Origin: Chloroflexota bacterium
GTDB taxonomy: Bacteria > Chloroflexota > Ktedonobacteria > Ktedonobacterales > Ktedonobacteraceae
DNA: 42,570 nucleotides
Assembly: GCA_005879655.1 (NCBI GenBank)
Contig: VBJK01000073.1
Coordinates: 1 to 42,570, forward strand
Direction: 5' to 3'
The position numbers were made by a program, and so were the translations under genes. Positions 8,741 through 17,253 of the stretch are shown here, one piece after another; within the stretch, counting starts at the first letter, position 1, and each line of letters begins with the position of its first letter. The notes under the pieces were generated by a model. That model was not told where the DNA came from, did not search any database, and was given only the letters and a program-made list of their open reading frames with translations.

Positions 8741-9550
8741 ATGAAAGCATCCTTTGCTTTTATACAAAGTCAGGACCCATGTCTGAAAGGGACATACATT
8801 CAAACAGAAAGTACGGCGCACGAAAACGCTATGTTTATTGGGACTATAGGTATCGCATTTCTAGCGGGGTTAGCCTCGTTCCTATCACCCTGTGTATTAC
8901 CACTGGTTCCTATTTACCTGGCTCAGCTGGTAGGTCCGAGTATCTATCAAGCGGGCACACCACAAAAAGAGTTACGTACTCGCTTCATCACATTCTTACA
9001 TGCACTCACATTCGTTGTGGGCTTTACCCTTGCCTTCGTAGCTCTGGGAGCCACGGCGAGCACATTAGGGAGTTTTCTCAAAGCGCACCAGATCCTGTTA
9101 CGGCAGGTTGGAGGCGTGCTACTCGTGCTTATCGGATTACACTTCACAGGTCTGCTGAAATTGCCATTTCTCTACTGGCAAAAACACTTCGCGTACTATC
9201 CTGGCCGTCCCAGTTATCCCGCTTCACTACTGATTGGCATTATCTTCGCTATCGGCTGGTCTCCCTGTATTGGTCCGATACTCGGCTCTATCCTGTTCAT
9301 GGCCGAAAATGCTGCCACGCTACGCTCAGGTGTGCTGCTGCTGCTGACCTATTCGCTGGGTCTGGGCATACCTTTTTTGTTGCTTGGTCTAGGGCTTGAT
9401 CGCTTCAGTAGCTTATTAAAATGGCTCAAGCCTCATTTAGGAAAAATTGAAGTTGCAACTGGTATCATGATGATGGTAGTAGGGGTCATGATCTTCTTCA
9501 ACCTGCTCCTATTGCTCAATAGCTACTTTAACTTTGGCTTCAATCTGTGA
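8741..9550 (+). CDS. ccdA: CcdA/DsbD-type thiol-disulfide membrane transporter
   Basis: A 269-residue polytopic membrane protein that passes reducing equivalents from cytoplasmic thioredoxin to the outside for cytochrome c maturation or repair of extracytoplasmic thiols. The two redox Cys sites are visible: FLSPCVLPLVP at the end of helix 1 and GWSPCIGPILGS in helix 4; about six hydrophobic segments are present. ATG 8741 is chosen because AGAGAGG precedes it by 7 nt; the family core starts at the internal ATG 8831 (MFIGTIGIAFLAGL), which lacks a ribosome site, so either is possible. It lies 13 nt before the DUF2085 gene, as an operon. No cytochrome c genes are in the window. Confidence 0.9.
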   Translation: MKASFAFIQSQDPCLKGTYIQTESTAHENAMFIGTIGIAFLAGLASFLSPCVLPLVPIYLAQLVGPSIYQAGTPQKELRTRFITFLHALTFVVGFTLAFVALGATASTLGSFLKAHQILLRQVGGVLLVLIGLHFTGLLKLPFLYWQKHFAYYPGRPSYPASLLIGIIFAIGWSPCIGPILGSILFMAENAATLRSGVLLLLTYSLGLGIPFLLLGLGLDRFSSLLKWLKPHLGKIEVATGIMMMVVGVMIFFNLLLLLNSYFNFGFNL

Positions 9551-9563
9551 GGGAGGCTGACTT

Positions 9564-10382
9564 ATGGAACAGAACAAGCTCGTAACAACCAGCAGCAGGC
9601 TGATATCTCTACCATGGCTCAACATCGCATTGAGCGTCTTCTACTTAGGACTGTCAGCGGTACTGGTCTTCTTACCTGGCGGATCAGTGCTTGACCGTTT
9701 GCGCTGGCTCGACAGTGGCATATGTGCTCAGTTGCTCACACATTCTTTTTATCCAGGTAGCGAGCGTCTACCACTTTGCGCGCGTAATACTGGTATCTAC
9801 CTTGGCTTCGTGATCAGCCTCATTACGCTACACCTCATGGGACGGGGCCGCTCGCAGCAACTGCCTCCCTGGCCTATTATCGTCACACTGGCCGTGGGTG
9901 TCGTTGCGCTGGCCGTGGACGGCTTGAACTCATTGGCAGTAGATCTCAACTTGCCTCATCTTTACGCTCCCCACAACCTCATACGGCTTGGCACAGGATT
10001 AGTGACAGGACTTGCGCTGGCTGCATTAGCGCTACCTATCCTAAACCAGCTCTTCTGGCACGAGTATAACGAACAGCGCAGCATCTCATCCTGGAAAATG
10101 CTTCTCCTGTTCGTCCCCATACTCGCCATTTGCTTCCTCGTGGTTGCCTCACAGAGTGGAATTGCCCTCTACCCCCTCGCACTACTGAGTACCATAGGCA
10201 TCCTGACAGCGCTAAGTAGCGTGAACTTGATTCTTATAGTAGCCATAAGTAGACGCAATGAGACATTTGAACGCTATCAACAGTTGCTGCCGTTTTTCAG
10301 TCTTGCTCTTGCTTGTACACTTGGAGAAATGCTCGCGTTGGCTCAGCTCAAGCTCGTGCTCTTCCAAGCCTTAGGCATCTAA
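9564..10382 (+). CDS. DUF2085-family integral membrane protein
   Basis: A 272-residue protein with about seven hydrophobic helices. The DUF2085 signature is seen as SERLPLCARNTGIYLGF (about residues 68-84), preceded by a Cys-containing segment GICAQLLTHSF, which corresponds to the CHQxxxRSF part of the family. The function of the family is not established. It follows ccdA by 13 nt behind a GGGAGG site, so the paired Cys residues may be redox-linked to CcdA; that is inference. Its last 12 nt overlap the 3' end of the oppositely oriented anti-sigma gene. Confidence 0.85.
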   Translation: MEQNKLVTTSSRLISLPWLNIALSVFYLGLSAVLVFLPGGSVLDRLRWLDSGICAQLLTHSFYPGSERLPLCARNTGIYLGFVISLITLHLMGRGRSQQLPPWPIIVTLAVGVVALAVDGLNSLAVDLNLPHLYAPHNLIRLGTGLVTGLALAALALPILNQLFWHEYNEQRSISSWKMLLLFVPILAICFLVVASQSGIALYPLALLSTIGILTALSSVNLILIVAISRRNETFERYQQLLPFFSLALACTLGEMLALAQLKLVLFQALGI

Positions 10383-10694
10383 AGCTCTTTGCTCTTTGCA
10401 GCCCATAAGATCAGCGCGTATCTTCATCACTACTTCCTCATCAATCTTCACTCGTTCCCCAGCAGGCATGTGTGCAATACGCATCATAGCCTCCCGTAGA
10501 TGAACCGGAGCATGTTCAATAGTGCAGCGTTCGTGTATCAGCCGCTTGAAACGCATATCAAAATGAAAGCGGCACTCACAGTGTGGACAATCCAAGAGAT
10601 GTCGCTGTACTATGGCAACTTCCTCCGTACTCAGTTCCCTATCTATGTATAGATGAAGACGAGCAGTAATTTCGACACAGTCTAAGCAATTCAT
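10371..10694 (-). CDS. Zinc-finger (zf-HC2) anti-sigma factor, RsrA-like
   Basis: A 107-residue cytoplasmic protein with the zinc anti-sigma motif H-x3-C-x2-C (RHLLDCPHC, about 32-40) plus N-terminal CLDC and a later Cys, the arrangement found in RsrA-type redox-sensitive anti-sigma factors. It would bind the SigR-like factor encoded divergently and release it on thiol oxidation. ATG 10694 has AGGAG 11 nt upstream; a TTG two codons earlier (10700) is an alternative. RsrA genes usually follow sigR; the divergent arrangement here is less common. A SigR-type promoter candidate faces this gene. There is no membrane segment. Confidence 0.82.
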   Translation of the reverse strand: MNCLDCVEITARLHLYIDRELSTEEVAIVQRHLLDCPHCECRFHFDMRFKRLIHERCTIEHAPVHLREAMMRIAHMPAGERVKIDEEVVMKIRADLMGCKEQRALDA

Positions 10695-10741
10695 AAACAA
10701 ACCTACTCCTACATTAGCTCGCCGTTAGTTCTGTTCATTCT

Positions 10742-10770
10742 AACATAATCAGAGGGGCTTTTCATTCCCC
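10742..10770 (-). promoter_or_regulatory. Candidate SigR/SigH-type promoter driving the anti-sigma gene
   Basis: Read on the minus strand: GGGGAAT (10770-10764), a 19-nt spacer, then GTT (10744-10742). SigR/SigH promoters have a GGAAT -35 and a GTT -10 about 18 nt apart. The site lies about 50 nt upstream of the anti-sigma start, as expected for feedback control. Seen by eye only; one mismatch in spacing. Confidence 0.4.
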
Positions 10771-10885
10771 CAGGTAGAAGCAGCTTCCTTTTTGCCCCAA
10801 ACTCGCTATGTGCTCTCTTATTGCCCTGGCATGATACACTATGAGAGATAAGAAAACTAGGGAACCTTTTTATGAGGAGCGATTG

Positions 10886-11527
10886 ATGTCGGAACAGTCA
10901 CATAGCACAGAAAAAGAGCTATCACCATCGGAAGACGCATTAGCAACACAGACAGGCAGGCCAACTGAAGACTTTGAAGAAGGCGTACTCGCACAACTGG
11001 ATAGCCTCTATCGGACAGCGCTTCGCATGACCAATAATCCGTATGAAGCGGAAGATCTGGTACAGGAAACAATGCTCAAAGCATTTCGTTTTGCGCACAC
11101 GTACCAACCTGGCACCAACCTGCGCGCTTGGCTATTCCGCATCCTGAATACGTCCGCTATCAATCGCTATCGTAAACTGGCGACCCATCCTACACCAACA
11201 TCATTGCCTGAAGGAGAAGAGTTCTATCTCTATAATCAAATCAGAGATCTCAATGGACAAGAACTCAGCCAGGGGGCCGAGGAGGAAGTGCTCAGTCAGT
11301 ACCTGGATGAAGATGTCTATCAAGCCTTGAATGATCTGCCGCCTAATTTTCGTATGGCGGTGATTCTGGCCGACATTGAAGGGTTGTCGTATAAGGAGAT
11401 AGCCGAAGCCTTGCAAATACCTATAGGGACCGTTATGAGCCGTATATCACGGGCGCGACGACAACTGCAAAAATCGCTCTGGCATTATGCCACAGAAAGA
11501 GGCTACGTTAAAACACAGGCCCCCTGA
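10886..11527 (+). CDS. ECF RNA polymerase sigma factor, SigR/SigH-like
   Basis: A 213-residue ECF sigma factor. Region 2 is NNPYEAEDLVQETMLKAFRF followed by the YQPGTNLRAWLFRIL block, which is the strong hallmark of the SigR/SigH (thiol-stress) group. Region 4 contains LPPNFRMAVILADIEGLSYK and the helix-turn-helix PIGTVMSRISRARRQL. ATG 10886 is chosen because GAGGAG lies 6 nt upstream; ATG 10841 has no good site. The divergent RsrA-like gene is its probable inhibitor. It is 22 nt before the queuosine-salvage gene on the same strand, so it may be co-transcribed with the following cluster. Confidence 0.92.
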   Translation: MSEQSHSTEKELSPSEDALATQTGRPTEDFEEGVLAQLDSLYRTALRMTNNPYEAEDLVQETMLKAFRFAHTYQPGTNLRAWLFRILNTSAINRYRKLATHPTPTSLPEGEEFYLYNQIRDLNGQELSQGAEEEVLSQYLDEDVYQALNDLPPNFRMAVILADIEGLSYKEIAEALQIPIGTVMSRISRARRQLQKSLWHYATERGYVKTQAP

Positions 11528-11549
11528 TAAGAAGGTAAGGTATTCCTAA

Positions 11550-12584
11550 ATGGGAGATATGACGACCTGGCAAGCTGATCTTTACGCGCTGCCAGTAAAT
11601 GACCAACTCGGTGTATTGAGCAGTACAAAGTTTGTAGTAGAGCAAGGGAAACATGTCTGGATCAATCCACAGCAGGTTGAGGCGCTCAGCAAGGCATGGA
11701 TACAAGACCAGACACTACAAGTAGCAATCCCAACAGCACCAGGACAATGGTTTACTGACTATCACTTTTTCGATGGCACAGAGCGTACTGTCAACTGGAT
11801 GCTGGTCTTAGATGCCCTCAACTTCTGCTTCTGGGCCGAAAAGGGGCAAGCCAGGTGGACTATGCACTATCGGGGCGAGAGCTTAAACGGCTATTGGGCC
11901 GAGGCAGCTTCGCTCAAACGGGCCGTGGAAGAGGGTATCCCGTTGTGGGATGCTACCTACCTCAGCAACATTAGTTGCGAAACCGTTGCACATATTTTTC
12001 GTGGCACACAAACGATTCCTTTACTAGAACAACGGGCTGCTCATTTGCAAGAAGTTGGCAGAGTACTCCTGGAGAACTTCTCTGGCCAGTTTGCCCACGC
12101 CATCGAGCAAACAGCAGGTAGCGCCGTTCAGTTAGTGCATCTGCTCGTGCACTATTTTTCGTCCTTCCGCGACGTGACCCATTATCAGCAGCGCGAAATA
12201 CGTTTTTTTAAACGTGCCCAGATCTGTGTCGCTGATCTCTACGGTGCTTTCGGGGGACAACAATGGGGAAAGTTTACTGATATCGATCAACTGACGGCAT
12301 TTGCAGACTACAAGCTGCCGCAGGTACTACGCCATTGCAAAGTAATCGTATACAATAGTACCTTAGCTGAACAGGTCGATAATCAGCAATTGCTTGCCTG
12401 TGGTAGCGATGAAGAGATAGAGATACGAGCAGTAACTATCTGGGCCTGTGAACTACTGCGGCGTGCCATGCACCGACGTGGTTGTGATATGACAGTAGCG
12501 GAGATAGATCAACGACTCTGGCTATTGGGGCAGCAAGCTGAGAAAATGCTTCCATATCATCGTACACTTACTATATACTATTAA
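11550..12584 (+). CDS. Queuosine salvage protein, DUF2419 (Qng1-type Q-nucleotide N-glycosidase)
   Basis: A 344-residue member of the DUF2419 (Q_salvage) family, whose characterised members release queuine from queuosine 5'-monophosphate; bacterial examples from Chloroflexota are known. The signature block is clear: HYFSSFRDVTHY, REIRFFKRAQICVADLYGAF, FTDIDQLTAFADYKLPQVLR, and the LDALNFCFW segment carrying active-site residues. The N-terminal start ATG 11550 has a GGTAAGG site. The gene lies between the sigma factor and murE, with short gaps. Salvage of queuine implies a queuine or tRNA-guanine transglycosylase use elsewhere in the genome; no such gene is in the window. Confidence 0.9.
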   Translation: MGDMTTWQADLYALPVNDQLGVLSSTKFVVEQGKHVWINPQQVEALSKAWIQDQTLQVAIPTAPGQWFTDYHFFDGTERTVNWMLVLDALNFCFWAEKGQARWTMHYRGESLNGYWAEAASLKRAVEEGIPLWDATYLSNISCETVAHIFRGTQTIPLLEQRAAHLQEVGRVLLENFSGQFAHAIEQTAGSAVQLVHLLVHYFSSFRDVTHYQQREIRFFKRAQICVADLYGAFGGQQWGKFTDIDQLTAFADYKLPQVLRHCKVIVYNSTLAEQVDNQQLLACGSDEEIEIRAVTIWACELLRRAMHRRGCDMTVAEIDQRLWLLGQQAEKMLPYHRTLTIYY

Positions 12585-12607
12585 AAATAAGCTCATAGGT
12601 AGCATTA

Positions 12608-14134
12608 ATGCAACTAGCAACATTATTGGCCGCTTTAGAGCAGCCACCAATATCCATTGACCCGGCTGTACTGCACCAGCGTTACGAGATCACTGCACTA
12701 GCCTATGACTCACGCAAAGTTGTTGCAGGAAGCCTCTTCGTGGCCGTGCCGGGAACACATACAGACGGTCGGCACTACCTGCACGATGCCGCACAACGGG
12801 GTGCCCTTGTTGCGCTCGGTGAACCCCTAGAGCATATGTCTGAGCCATTCTCCTGCCCTTTACCTTATATAGCAGTTTCCGATGTGCGCACAAGTTTAGC
12901 TAATCTTTCCTGCGCATTCTATAGTTACCCGACACAACAACTTTACACGATTGGCATTACTGGGACTGATGGCAAAACGACCACGGCCAACTTGATCAAT
13001 ACGCTCTTAGAGGCAGCTGGTATCCAGAGTGGGCTAATGACTACGGCAAATTTCAAAATATGCGGGCAAGAGTGGGAAAACGCGACCAGACAGAGTACAC
13101 TGGAGGCATTGGAGATACAGCAGTTCTTGCGCCGTCTGCTTGATGCACAGGCAAGGTATGCAGTTATCGAAGCAACTTCTCACGGCCTGGAACTGCAACG
13201 GGTTCATGGCTGTGCCTTCGACATCGGCGTGGTGACAAACATCACCCATGAGCACCTCGACTTTCATAAAACGCTCGCCGCCTATCGTCGAGCCAAAGCT
13301 CGCCTTTTCGAGATGCTTGACCCTGAGCGCGACAAAGGGCTGGGTGGTCGCCCGCAAGCCATCTTGCATCGCGACGATGCGAGCTACGAAATTCTTAAAC
13401 CCTATTGTCGTGTGCCCATTCTCGATTATGGCATTGATACTCCAGCAGCCGTACGTGCTGTCGATATACAGCTGTGGGCTTCTGGTACAAGCTTTCGCGT
13501 GATTTTGCCCGATGCCGAATGCGTGATCGAAACGCAACTTGTGGGACGCTTCAATGTCAGTAATTGCCTGGCTGCTATTGCTACTGCCTACAGCCAGGGT
13601 ATAGCACTGGCAACTATTCAGCATGGGCTGGCCTCCATTAAAGGTATAGCGGGACGTATGGAGCATATCAGCGTAGGTCAGCCGTTTGATGTAATAGTGG
13701 ACTATGCTCACACGCCTGATAGTCTACAAAAAGTGCTGGCCACCTTGCGCCCACTCACGCGCGGGAAACTGATGGCCGTTTTTGGTTCTGCTGGCGAGCG
13801 AGACAGCCAAAAACGCCCTATCATGGGCAAAATTGCCGCGCAAATGACGGACTTTTTCGTTCTCACTGATGAAGACCCACGCGAAGAAGACCGCGAACAT
13901 ATTCTCAATGAGATCGCCATGGGAGCCGACTCAGCTGGGAAGTGCCGTGGCAAAGATTTCCTTTGCATACCGGATCGCCGCGAGGCTATTGCCGCAACCT
14001 TTGCGCTGGCGCAGAAGGGTGATACGATACTGCTTGCCGGGAAAGGGCATGAGCAAAGCATCATCATCGGAAGGGAAAAATTGCCCTGGGATGAGCGCAA
14101 GATAGCACAAGAATTGCTCAAAACATATGTATAA
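12608..14134 (+). CDS. murE: MurE-like UDP-MurNAc-dipeptide ligase
   Basis: A 508-residue Mur ligase with all three domains: N-terminal UDP-binding domain (YDSRKVVAGSLFVAVPG), central ATPase with GTDGKTTT (119-126), EATSHGLELQRV and THEHLDFH, and C-terminal GRMEHI, VDYAHTPDSL, VFGSAGERD and AGKGHE. MurE adds the third residue of the peptidoglycan stem in the cytoplasm. The amino-acid selecting motif, DNPR in DAP-adding enzymes, reads EDPR here (within DEDPREED, 421-428): Arg is kept and Asn is replaced by Asp. Ktedonobacteria are reported to have ornithine-containing peptidoglycan, so another diamino acid is possible. It precedes a MraY-like gene; MurF and MurD are absent from the window. Confidence 0.88.
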   Translation: MQLATLLAALEQPPISIDPAVLHQRYEITALAYDSRKVVAGSLFVAVPGTHTDGRHYLHDAAQRGALVALGEPLEHMSEPFSCPLPYIAVSDVRTSLANLSCAFYSYPTQQLYTIGITGTDGKTTTANLINTLLEAAGIQSGLMTTANFKICGQEWENATRQSTLEALEIQQFLRRLLDAQARYAVIEATSHGLELQRVHGCAFDIGVVTNITHEHLDFHKTLAAYRRAKARLFEMLDPERDKGLGGRPQAILHRDDASYEILKPYCRVPILDYGIDTPAAVRAVDIQLWASGTSFRVILPDAECVIETQLVGRFNVSNCLAAIATAYSQGIALATIQHGLASIKGIAGRMEHISVGQPFDVIVDYAHTPDSLQKVLATLRPLTRGKLMAVFGSAGERDSQKRPIMGKIAAQMTDFFVLTDEDPREEDREHILNEIAMGADSAGKCRGKDFLCIPDRREAIAATFALAQKGDTILLAGKGHEQSIIIGREKLPWDERKIAQELLKTYV

Positions 14135-14257
14135 TTAAGAAGAGGAGACAGCGATGACCTCTCTCCTACAATGATAAAACACTGGTTACTCTGCATACAA
14201 ACGGTGCGTTTATATTGAATGGGATATTTAAGCCATCATTTTCTCTTGGGAGTCTAT

Positions 14258-16093
14258 ATGAACAACCCTATCTGGTTACTAATAACTTTCATCGTCTGTG
14301 CTGTTATAAGCCTGCTGCTCTGTGGCCTGGCAAAAACTCTTTTTCCCAAGTTTCGCAGTGGTGAGCATAAACCAGGCACCCACCGTCCTGATCTTCCTGC
14401 TGGTGGTCGAGAGATTAAGACCATAGAGCTACCGCTTGTGGGCGGACCAGCATTCACCATAGCAATGATTGCTACTGGCATAGCAGCTGCCTATTTCTTG
14501 CACTTTAGCAGGGATCAGTGGTTGTTACTCTTAATCGCCCTCGGTGCAACGCTAGGATATGCGCTAGTAGGTTTTATTGACGACTGGAATAAAGTTTTTG
14601 GCAATGAGGGCCTTTCAGAAAGAGTAAAATTCTCTGGCGTGTTCTTCATTGGTGCACTGGCAGCTATCCTCTACTTCTCTCTCCTACCTGAACGTGGACA
14701 AGCACTTTATGGTGTCTATAAGGGTCTGCCTTTTGTTGAGTTGCTCATGTGTGTGAAACAACCTCTTCCATCCAATACCTGCACCCTTCTGCCGGGACTG
14801 CCTTACTATGTTTGGCTGACCTTTTTCGTATTGATGACTGGCTTTATTGGTAGTGTCACCTCGGTCTCTGTTGACTTTAGCGATGGCCTGGATGGTCTGG
14901 GAGGTGGTCTTGTCTTCAGTGCAGCCTTAGGGCTGGGCCTCGCCATCGTCGGGATTTTTGATGAACCTTATGGCAAGGTACTGGAAATGCTGGCGCTGCT
15001 GTGTGCTGGCTCTGTACTTGGCTATCTCCCCTGGAACTGGCCATCTTCATGGGCGGCTCGGCACAGAACAGCGAAAAGACGAGCTAAGATCTATATGGGT
15101 GATTGTGGCGCTCTGAGTCTGGGGGGTATCCTGGCCATGGTTGCCATCTTCTCTCGTCAGGAGTGGCTCTTATTGATGATCGGTGGAGCATTTGTGCTCG
15201 AAGGTGCATCCGCGCTTATCTCAGCACGCCTGCTTACACGCTTCTTCCGCCGCAATCTACAGATTTTACGCTTCGCTAGTAGCCACGATTTTGTGCCGCA
15301 TACCGAGTTTCCATTGCCCTTCCTGGCAACACCGCTGCATCACCACTTTGACTTGTTAGGTTGGGACCGCCGTATACTGGTCTACGGTGCCTGGGCATTG
15401 GGCGCTTGTTTTGCAGCATTAGGAGTTATGGCCAGTCTACCAAACCTGACGTGGCAACGCTACCTGGGCCGTATCCTGATACTAATGCTGGCTGCTGTCG
15501 TCTGGTCGAGTGGTTCCTGGTCAAAATGCTATTTCGTGGGCAAACATCCCGCTGAGCGCACACGCCGCCGTAGGCTAGCTCTGTACTACGGCTATCCCTA
15601 TCGCATTCTGGGTATCAATCTCTATCATTTGGTGGAGATCATTGAAGCTAGTGAAGATGTCATTGAAACCCCTGCTGAAGAATTGGCGCTCTGGCAGCGC
15701 ATGACTATCTTCGATGCCCGCTCTATGCTCGGTCTTTATTGCTACCGTGCTGGCTATTATCCTGCTGCCCTAGCGCAATGGACACGCATTCCAGAACGAA
15801 ATCGCGTGCTTCGACCGGAAATACAACACTTACTCGCAGAAGTTGATAACCGCATGGCGCTAGAAAACCTGGAAACTCAGCCAATGAAGCGCGATCAGAT
15901 TATGCGCCGTGAACCCATCCTTTCAGGCAACCTTCCTCCCGCCGATCTGCCTAATCCGCATGAGCCAATTCGTAGCGCAGAGGCAACGGACGGGTCAGTT
16001 GACCCCTGGTCATCAATTCAAGGTTCGCCCTACCCTATCAATAATAATGGTGAACAGCGACAAGTGACTTCCCCGTTGCGTAATGATCCGTAA
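14258..16093 (+). CDS. MraY-like phospho-N-acetylmuramoyl-pentapeptide transferase with long C-terminal tail
   Basis: A 611-residue membrane protein, about 250 residues longer than MraY. It attaches a UDP-sugar-peptide phosphate to a polyprenyl carrier (lipid I step). Motifs in order: GFIDDWNKV (about 104-112), DFSDGLDGLGGG (about 207), YMGDCGALSLGG (about 280) and PLHHHFDLLGW (about 358), the last being diagnostic for MraY rather than WecA. The usual Asn residues before TDGLDG are replaced (SVSVDFSDG). After the last helix, about residues 430-611 form a soluble tail with a TPR-like segment (LGLYCYRAGYYPAALAQW) and a polar, Pro-rich end. ATG 14258 is chosen over ATG 14219, which has no ribosome site. 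It may be the only MraY or a paralogue. Confidence 0.85.
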   Translation: MNNPIWLLITFIVCAVISLLLCGLAKTLFPKFRSGEHKPGTHRPDLPAGGREIKTIELPLVGGPAFTIAMIATGIAAAYFLHFSRDQWLLLLIALGATLGYALVGFIDDWNKVFGNEGLSERVKFSGVFFIGALAAILYFSLLPERGQALYGVYKGLPFVELLMCVKQPLPSNTCTLLPGLPYYVWLTFFVLMTGFIGSVTSVSVDFSDGLDGLGGGLVFSAALGLGLAIVGIFDEPYGKVLEMLALLCAGSVLGYLPWNWPSSWAARHRTAKRRAKIYMGDCGALSLGGILAMVAIFSRQEWLLLMIGGAFVLEGASALISARLLTRFFRRNLQILRFASSHDFVPHTEFPLPFLATPLHHHFDLLGWDRRILVYGAWALGACFAALGVMASLPNLTWQRYLGRILILMLAAVVWSSGSWSKCYFVGKHPAERTRRRRLALYYGYPYRILGINLYHLVEIIEASEDVIETPAEELALWQRMTIFDARSMLGLYCYRAGYYPAALAQWTRIPERNRVLRPEIQHLLAEVDNRMALENLETQPMKRDQIMRREPILSGNLPPADLPNPHEPIRSAEATDGSVDPWSSIQGSPYPINNNGEQRQVTSPLRNDP

Positions 16094-16274
16094 CTGCACG
16101 TGACACACCAAAGAGGGAAAGAAGAAACGTTTACTCATTGGAGCCTCTTCCAAGTTAGTTACACATGTGCTATATTGTATTCAATAGGCTCTTTATAACT
16201 TTTCGGGAAAAACTATACCCAGTATTCTTGTGATAATACTCTCGCCTATTAGCTTCACAGAAGGGAGGGTGCCA

Positions 16275-17237
16275 ATGCGTTTCTGCCTTATTATAGAAGA
16301 GGAATATCGTCAGGATCGAATGCCAATAGTAGTAGCCGATCAACTAGTGCAGTGGGGACACGAAGTTGACCTCCTTGAGCCGAGGGAGACTATTACTAAT
16401 CTGTCCAATCTATTAGAATACCGCTATGATGCTTATGTTTTAAAGGCTGTCGCTGATGGCCCCGGACAGAGCATCCTGGAAGCTGCGGAAGCGGCTGGTA
16501 TCCTGACCATTAATAACTCGCGTGCTATTCGGCTGGTACGCGATAAAGCGGTGGCAGCAGCTTTTGCGCTTGCTCATCGCTTACCTATTCCATCAACATA
16601 TTTTGTGACACATCCGCGCCTCCTCAATCAGATCCCGCCAGAAAGCTATCCGCTGGTCGTCAAACCCAGCAACGGTAGCTCCTGTCGTGGTATCTATCGC
16701 ATCAATACACCGAAAGAACTAGATACATTCATGATGATGGAAAGTCATGGCGGTTTTTTTCTGGCTCAACATTATGTAGAGAATGCGGGTTTTGATGTGA
16801 AGATCTATGTCACCGGCAGAGAAGTTTACGCTGCTATTGCCAGGAGTTCTCCCCTTCATGGCCGTATAACTGAAAAGTTCATTCCATTGACGCCTGCCAT
16901 GAAAAAATTGGCGCTAGATGTTGGCCGCATCTTCGCTCTGGATATCTATGGTATCGACGTGATCGAAACACCACAAGGGTTAATGGTGGTTGATATTAAT
17001 GATTTCCCCAGCTATGAGCGTGTACCCGGCGCAGTGAGACGGGTTGCGGAATATATTATTCATGCCGCTAAACGGGCCGAAATTCAAAGACATAGGCGGC
17101 TTGAACGCAATTTGCGCCGTCGGCAAGCTGCTGTTGAAAAGGTCTTACACACTACAAATAGAGCAGAAAATACTAGCTTGACTGATGTTTCTGGCATTAT
17201 ATTACAAACGAAGAAATTACATAGTAAAGTGAAATAG
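16275..17237 (+). CDS. ATP-grasp enzyme 1, RimK/ITPK-like
   Basis: A 320-residue ATP-grasp protein. Nucleotide-binding strands YPLVVKPSNGSSCRGIYRI and the metal-binding end VVDINDFPSYERVPGA are clear, with DVKIYVTG and LDIYGIDVI between them. The VDINxFPxY-VPG ending is like inositol-phosphate kinase ITPK1, while the overall size and order also suit RimK-type amino-acid ligases, so it is either a carboxylate-amine ligase or a kinase. ATG 16275 has AAGGGAGG nearby; an in-frame ATG at 16230 is less likely. The last about 50 residues are Arg- and Lys-rich. It is followed after 16 nt by a paralogue, so they probably act together. Confidence 0.85.
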   Translation: MRFCLIIEEEYRQDRMPIVVADQLVQWGHEVDLLEPRETITNLSNLLEYRYDAYVLKAVADGPGQSILEAAEAAGILTINNSRAIRLVRDKAVAAAFALAHRLPIPSTYFVTHPRLLNQIPPESYPLVVKPSNGSSCRGIYRINTPKELDTFMMMESHGGFFLAQHYVENAGFDVKIYVTGREVYAAIARSSPLHGRITEKFIPLTPAMKKLALDVGRIFALDIYGIDVIETPQGLMVVDINDFPSYERVPGAVRRVAEYIIHAAKRAEIQRHRRLERNLRRRQAAVEKVLHTTNRAENTSLTDVSGIILQTKKLHSKVK

Positions 17238-17253
17238 GGAGAGTAGCAGCATT

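Noticed and set aside
13034..13711. Minus-strand frame of 225 codons opposite murE
   Set aside because: It lies wholly within intact murE, with Cys/His/Tyr-rich composition typical of an antisense frame.
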